DNA of 64,000 bases from Callorhinus ursinus. Its lineage: Eukaryota; Chordata; Mammalia; Carnivora; Otariidae. Position 1 is the first letter of the stretch; every line of letters starts with the position of its first letter. Where the stretch lies: positions 2,274,755-2,338,754 of the forward strand of contig NW_020312859.1 of NCBI RefSeq assembly GCF_003265705.1, written 5' to 3'. The translations under genes and the position numbers were made by a program. Under the pieces are notes generated by a model, which searched no databases, was not told the origin of the DNA, and worked only from the letters and a program-made list of their open reading frames with translations. Positions 59,868 through 64,000 of the stretch are shown here, one piece after another.

Positions 59868-60054
59868 TTTTCATGGTCCCTTCCTCTTCCTCGTCCTCTG
59901 CGTTGATCACCATGGTGCCCAGCTGTGACGGCAACGTGTCCCCGTGCTCGATCATAGTGCTGGCTCCATCACTCACGGTGCTGGCTACCCGGACGGTGCC
60001 CATCTCATCACCTGCTGCTCGAACCATCGTGCCGGAGTCCATCTCATCCTCCTC
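59868..60054 (-). CDS. STK4: STK4 (MST1) exon 9: caspase-cleaved, autophosphorylated linker
   Basis: The exon is 187 bases and encodes residues 321-382 plus the first base of Arg383. It begins EEDEMDSGTM, containing the DEMD/S caspase-3 site at Asp326, which in human MST1 releases the active kinase fragment to the nucleus. A second acidic site, Asp349, is in the context STVSD/G. Thr-Met motifs lie at about 329, 353, 367 and 380. Family members autophosphorylate such motifs to recruit MOB1 and the STRIPAK adaptor SLMAP. The LPSQLGTMVI stretch (361-370) matches the first described nuclear export signal. An acidic EDEEEE run precedes GTMK. The acceptor is CTCACAG and the donor GTAAGG (reverse complement of 59862-59867). 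Compared with human as I remember it, the linker carries several substitutions but no indel. Confidence 0.98.
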
Positions 60055-60315
60055 CTGTGAGAGGACAAAACCTCAAATCGGGCCTGACTGGATCAAAAGG
60101 TTTGAGTCTTTAGAATTACTATTATTCACCTCGGTGAGAGCATTTCTGGATTTGACGCTGACTGGGATTCTAGGCCCACACCCCTCAGAACTGAGAGCAC
60201 TCTTACTTACCCAAAGAAGATCATAAAGTCAGCTGGGCCAGAGCAGCATATCTAACCCGGGAGGACCCTCTCCCTTTCCCCTTCCTCTCTCCTTCGTAAG
60301 AGTTTTACAACAGAG

Positions 60316-60418
60316 GGGCACCTGACCGGCTCAGTCAGAGGAGTCCGTGACTCTTAATCTCGGAGTCGTGAGTTTGAGCCCCACGCTGGGGGCAGAGATT
60401 ACTTAAATATATATTTTT
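60316..60418 (+). mobile_element. Old CAN-SINE relative (tRNA-like head only)
   Basis: It reads 'ggggcacctgaccggctcag', 'gtgactcttaatctcggagt' and 'gagccccacgctgggggcag', a short older subtype lacking the CT-rich region. A younger SINE inserted into its tail. Confidence 0.8.
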
Positions 60419-60604
60419 TAAGATTTTATTTATTTATCTGACAGAGAGACACAGCGAGAGAGGGAACACAAGCAGGGGGAGTGGGAGAGGGTGAAGCAGG
60501 CTTCCCGCTGAGCAGGGAGCCCGATGCAGGGCTTGATCCCAGGACCCCAAGATCATGACCTGAGCCAAAGGCAGACGCTTAACGAATGAGCCACCCAGGC
60601 GCCC
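60419..60604 (-). mobile_element. CAN-SINE inserted into an older SINE
   Basis: Reverse copy starting AAGATTTTATTTATTTATCTG and ending CACCCAGGCGCCCC. Flanking AAATATATATTTTTT and AAATAAATATTTTTT are the likely target-site duplication. Confidence 0.95.
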
Positions 60605-61025
60605 CAAATAAATATTTTTTAAAAAAGTTTTACACATAGATCTAAGGAGCTGAGGTGCACACCCTTGGAATCTCAGGCTTGTGAGGGAGTCTGTGAGTGT
60701 AAAATCTACATTTTAGTATGAATCCTTGATTCCCCAAAAGGGCATGAAAAACCAAGTCTCAGACCTGAGCGTTCACTTTTCTGGAAAACAAAACAAAACA
60801 AAAAAAAAACCTGAGAAAAAAGTTAATTTGAAGGGCCAAAGAGTAAAATTTGAAGGTGTCTTGGGAAGCACGGTGAGAACAAGCACAGCCTCAGCAAGCC
60901 CTCAACAGTGCCTGGGGCCGGCGGCCATGATTGCTCCAGGCCACCCCCACTCACGTCACCTGACCTGGCAATCACGACAGAACACGCATGAACGCCTGAG
61001 GCCCACAGCAAGGCCTGCCACTCAC

Positions 61026-61154
61026 AGAGTTCTCCTCGTCATCCTGGTCCACCTCCCGCTGCTGGGCTTCCTGGCGTTTCAGCTTCACATCCATGGCCTC
61101 GTTAATTAAGTCACGCAGTATGGACACTCCCTTGGCACTCTTGACAAATGGGTG
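61026..61154 (-). CDS. STK4: STK4 (MST1) exon 8: end of kinase domain and inhibitory helix
   Basis: The exon is 129 bases (43 codons, phase 0 at both ends) and encodes residues 278-320. It begins HPFVKSAKG, the last helix of the STE20-type kinase C-lobe, and continues through SILRDLINEA and MDVKLKRQEA to the acidic VDQDDEENS. The segment after about 281 belongs to the regulatory linker just ahead of the Asp326 caspase site encoded by exon 9. The acceptor is CATTTAAG and the donor is GTGAGT (reverse complement of 61020-61025). From memory, human has VRSAKG and RQES where this exon has VKSAKG and RQEA, both conservative changes. Confidence 0.98.
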
Positions 61155-61194
61155 CTTAAATGAGAAAGCAGACAACACTGGAGACAGTTTCGAC

Positions 61195-61255
61195 GGCACC
61201 AGTACCCACACAGTGCCTGGCACACCACAGGTACTCAATAACATCTGCTTAATCA
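61195..61255 (+). mobile_element. L2/MIR tail fragment
   Basis: The string 'cacagtgcctggcacaccac' followed by 'aggtactcaataacatctgc' is a LINE2 or MIR 3' end. It sits 40 bases upstream of exon 8 on the gene strand. Confidence 0.6.
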
Positions 61256-61399
61256 ACGACCCTCATCTTTCTCTCTCTGTTTTGGGTGAGAGTTGTGAAA
61301 CCACATTCACTTTGTAACTCTGACCAGATGCACATTCAGGCTTTGCCCATCTTTTTCAGCCTGGCTGCAAAAGTCTCCTCTGTTCCTCTCTGCCAAATC

Positions 61400-61605
61400 T
61401 AGAGATTCTCAACAGGGTGGTACCACCCCCTAGAGGAAGTTTTCTAAACATGCCGGCAGCTTATAGTTGTCACGGTGTTTGGAGAACCCAGATGGAATGT
61501 GAGGGGAAGCAGGGACACCAGCAAGCCTTCAAGGTGTGGACGGTCCCACACAACAGTGGACTGTGGCACATTTTGCACATCTTTCAAATGTCACAGAGTA
61601 TGTAT
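61400..61605 (+). mobile_element. MER20-like hAT relic
   Basis: Blocks 'gagattctcaacagggtggt', 'gccggcagcttatagttgtc' and 'tttcaaatgtcacagagtat' resemble a MER20-type element. Confidence 0.5.
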
Positions 61606-62789
61606 ACGCTTTAGGAAATAATACTCCAAATTTTTTTCAAGAGATAAGCAAAAAGTCTAGTAATTTAGGAGATGATTTTGGAGGGTAAGGCTGAAATGTC
61701 ATAAAGACATTAAGTATCACTGAATAATTTACTCATCCTGCTCATTCTTCCTATACAATATGCTCCCTAGCATTTCCAATTACAGACTTAAAGGATTTTG
61801 GTGAAAAGCGTAGTTACTGCAGAAATACTAAAACTGGTCACAAATACGTAAGAGATGTAGACCCAAATATCAATCAGCAAAGACACTTGAAACACAGGAA
61901 TAGCGTGGAATTTCATTTACAAAAAAATGCTTGAATTTTTTAATATGAACACCACTGTACATTTTTGTTATTTGTGTTGCTAGTACAATAGGAAATTCAT
62001 GCTGTGGAAGTTACATATCAAAATTCTTGTTGGATCTCCCCAACTTATTCTGACATTGTCCCCCCAGTGTTTCTCTTTGCAACCTGTTCTCTATTCCCCA
62101 GCACCCACCACAGAAAATGGTCTCTAAGGTCTTTGTAAGTACTCAAGAGATTGGAAGTATGCCTCAGCATGTAGTGGGATTGCAAAAGAGACTTCTTTTC
62201 CATAAAACTTCATCAATACCCCCTCCCGGCAAGAAAAGAATCTGTCAATACACTTAGAAATAAGACCCAGCTCATTTGCAAGAATATCATTATTTCCTTG
62301 TTCTCTCTTCTCTCCACTTGGAAAATCTCTAAGATCATTTCCCTCTTCTTATCACATACAAATAAGCCTGGTCTGTTATTATTTAACAACACTTTTATTC
62401 TAGTGTCCACCCATTCGTTGTCCTGTACTGCCTGAATGGAATGGTTTCTGTTCTTGTCGCTCTTACTCTAAACTCATTATGGTTCTCGGTACAGGTATAT
62501 AACTATCTCATTACGTCTGCAAGTTGAGTCAAGCTGGAGCCTATCTCTATACTGACACACATTTTTTTATAAATCTTTCTGCCTTCATTATATCACATTA
62601 TACTCTTTTTAAATTATGGGCACAAACAGATTTTATCATCTAAGAATTTCAATCCGGAAGAGCAGTAAGAGTATTACAAATATACATATCAGTTAAAAAG
62701 GGGGGGCACTGGGTCTGACACGGCTGAAAACCATTGGCCTAGCCTAGTAACAACCACAGGTATTTGTCAAATCCACAACATACTACTTT

Positions 62790-63010
62790 TAATATGTGTG
62801 AAACATTATTTAAAGTTACACATATTATATCACTTAATATTCAAACAACATATGAGGCAGATACTTGGTCTCCATTTTACAGATAAGAAAACTAAAGCAA
62901 CAGAGAGGTTATGTTACTTGCCCAAGGTCACAAAGCTAGTAAACAGGGAGCCCAGGATTCAAACCTGGGCAGTGTGACTCCTGAATCCAACCTCCTAGCT
63001 ACTGAGCAGA
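62790..63010 (-). mobile_element. MIR element
   Basis: Very clear: 'tctccattttacagataaga', 'tacttgcccaaggtcacaaa' and 'gattcaaacctgggcagtgt'. Confidence 0.85.
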
Positions 63011-63184
63011 GCGCCTGCAAACCCCTCCCATCCTTCCAGGCCCACGCACTGAGGTTACCTGCTCCAGGAGAGCGGTCCTAGTACTGCCAGCCCAAAGAGG
63101 CCTCCTCCCATCATGAGCGAGAAGAGCACCTACCACTAATCTCAGTTCCTCATCAGAACTGGGTAGACTTGTGGGCACTCCTGC

Positions 63185-63380
63185 TTTGGACCCAAGAAGA
63201 CCTTGGTTCTAGTCTCAGCTCTGCTGTTTTTCAGCTGAGGAACTCTAAATGAGTTAACCTTTCTAAGCTTCCATTTTTTCACCTATAAAACTGAAATAAT
63301 AGCCATCCCTCCTAGGGCGTCTGTGATGATTAAATGGCACCCAGCACACAGCAGGGGCTCACTAAATGGCAGTTCCCAGT
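63185..63380 (+). mobile_element. MIR element
   Basis: Blocks 'ttggttctagtctcagctct', 'aacctttctaagcttccatt' and 'gtctgtgatgattaaatggc'. Confidence 0.8.
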
Positions 63381-63399
63381 CTCTGATCCCACATAGCCC

Positions 63400-63520
63400 T
63401 CCATTTTCTTGCATTATTATCTTGGTCAATGCTTTAACACTCTTTTCTACTCAGATTCAAAGCTCCCTGGAGGCAGGGAATGTCTTATACTTCTTTACTG
63501 TCTCTGTGGAGGTGGGTTGG
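63400..63520 (+). mobile_element. L2 LINE 3' fragment
   Basis: The L2 block 'tcaaagctccctggaggcag' followed by 'ggaatgtcttatacttcttt'. It lies about 60 bases from exon 7. Confidence 0.6.
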
Positions 63521-63583
63521 CAGCATCTTTTGGCCAGTATGTGAATGAAAAAGAGGGAGGCAGCACCTCGGGGAGAATCATAC

Positions 63584-63721
63584 CTGTAGGAGTTGAGTGG
63601 CTGTGGCTCTCTGCTCAGGGCTCTTTACAAGACACTGCTTCACAAAATCCATGAAGTTATCGGACCACAGTTCTGGCTTTCGAAATGTGGGGGGAGGGTT
63701 GGTAGGAATCATGAAGATCGC
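63584..63721 (-). CDS. STK4: STK4 (MST1) exon 7: kinase C-lobe
   Basis: The exon is 138 bases (46 codons, phase 0 at both ends) and encodes residues 232-277. It starts AIFMIPTNPPPTFRKPELWS and ends RATATQLLQ. This is the C-lobe of the germinal-centre-type STE20 kinase fold, including the CLVKSPEQR segment with the conserved Arg of subdomain XI. The catalytic HRD and DFG motifs and the activation-loop Thr183 are encoded upstream, outside the window. The acceptor is AACTAG (reverse complement of 63722-63727) and the donor is GTATGA. One visible change from the human protein as I recall it is Met for Thr in SDNFMDF. No stop or frameshift is seen. Confidence 0.97.
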
Positions 63722-64000
63722 CTAGTTAAAAAAAATTGGGGAGGGTAAAATAAAAGTGATACACTAATAAAAATATGATTAGAGATAACTTTGAGGTTTA
63801 AAAAAAAATATTTTCCTCTTATCCACTGATAAGCCCACCCAAACGCCAACAAAAGTCTAAGTGTCTCAAAGTAGGAAGTATGACAATTAGAGAAATTGAT
63901 ATAGTTGTCTCTCTCTCTCCCTCTTTCACATGTATTCTTGTCTCCTCAATCTCACAATCTAGCAAGTTTATTTTGGTTTTTCCTAACCACAGTATACTAC
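63722..64000 (-). other. STK4: STK4 intron 6, 3' end (partial)
   Basis: This sequence lies upstream of exon 7 on the minus strand and ends in the TAG acceptor. It is AT-rich with a CT-rich run near 63908-63925. I see no exon or recognisable repeat in it. Confidence 0.85.

Larger units (their letters stand above)
60055..61025 (-). other. STK4: STK4 intron 8
   Basis: This is a 971-base intron with donor GTGAGT and acceptor CTCACAG. Its centre holds an older CAN-SINE relative interrupted by a younger CAN-SINE (60316-60604). Nothing is recognised in 60620-61020 apart from a short A-rich run near 60786-60810. Confidence 0.9.
61155..63583 (-). other. STK4: STK4 intron 7
   Basis: This is a 2429-base intron with donor GTATGA and acceptor TTTAAG. 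It holds a short L2 tail (61195-61255), a MER20-like hAT relic (61400-61600), two MIRs (62790-63005 and 63185-63375) and an L2 tail (63400-63520). The stretch 61600-62790 is AT-rich and I recognise nothing in it. No CAN-SINE is present. Confidence 0.9.

Noticed and set aside
59831..60226. 131-codon plus-strand frame
   Set aside because: It is antisense to STK4 exon 9 and is explained by that exon's composition.
38680..63721. Assignment of the exons to the paralogue STK3 (MST2)
   Set aside because: The linker reads MQPAKPSFLEYF and DEMDSGTMV, and the C-terminus reads EAKKRRQQNF, all STK4-type. The residue count places Asp326 exactly at the known STK4 caspase site.
1..64000. CRISPR-like or phage-like repeat systems
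   Set aside because: The regularly recurring similar blocks are dispersed CAN-SINEs in both orientations with individual target-site duplications. They are not a clustered direct-repeat array, and the locus is a vertebrate intron.
1..64000. tRNA, U6, 7SK, Y RNA or snoRNA genes
   Set aside because: The tRNA-like boxes seen belong to CAN-SINE heads. I saw no intact small-RNA gene, though a covariance-model scan would be needed to exclude a diverged one.
1..64000. A previously undescribed biological system
   Set aside because: Everything I can read fits one conserved kinase gene plus ordinary mammalian repeats. The two GC-rich patches are the only unexplained sequence of note and are reported as tentative.

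Overview
This window is vertebrate nuclear DNA from a carnivoran, most likely a caniform of the bear, seal or mustelid group. About thirty-two copies of the tRNA-Lys-derived CAN-SINE are present (head close to GGGGCGCCTGGGTGGCTCAG, tail AAATAAATAAAATCTT plus poly-A). Their internal sequence looks like the arctoid subfamily rather than the dog type. I cannot name the species from this sequence alone.

The only protein-coding gene I can support is STK4 (MST1, the Hippo-pathway Ser/Thr kinase), on the minus strand. The window holds its 3' half. From 5' to 3' of the gene these are exon 7 (63584-63721), exon 8 (61026-61154), exon 9 (59868-60054), exon 10 (38680-38837) and the coding part of the last exon (1232-1390), followed by 3' UTR down to position 1. 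All five exons have consensus splice sites and join in frame. They encode 256 residues, numbered 232-487 if upstream exons match the 487-residue human protein. They cover the end of the kinase C-lobe, the autoinhibitory and caspase-cleaved linker, and the C-terminal SARAH domain. No exon has an internal stop or frameshift, so the gene looks functional. The start codon, ATP-binding lobe and activation loop lie beyond position 64000.

The rest is intron: intron 7 (2.4 kb), intron 8 (1.0 kb), intron 9 (21 kb) and intron 10 (37 kb). The introns are filled with CAN-SINEs in both orientations, ancient MIR and L2 elements, several L1 3' ends (some nested inside older L1s), a few hAT and other DNA transposon relics, one MLT1-like LTR, and microsatellites. 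The first 12 kb has no CAN-SINE and mostly MIR/L2, while 24-61 kb is dense in young SINEs. Two GC-rich intronic patches (about 14430-14800 and 20640-21080) stand out as possible regulatory sequence.

I found no bacterial-type system, CRISPR array, operon or convincing RNA gene, and no evidence of a new biological system. The most useful points are linker substitutions near the second caspase site of STK4, nested retrotransposon insertions that can be dated relative to each other, a SINE with an unusual split tail, two short tandem duplications, and an unclassified repeat family present twice.
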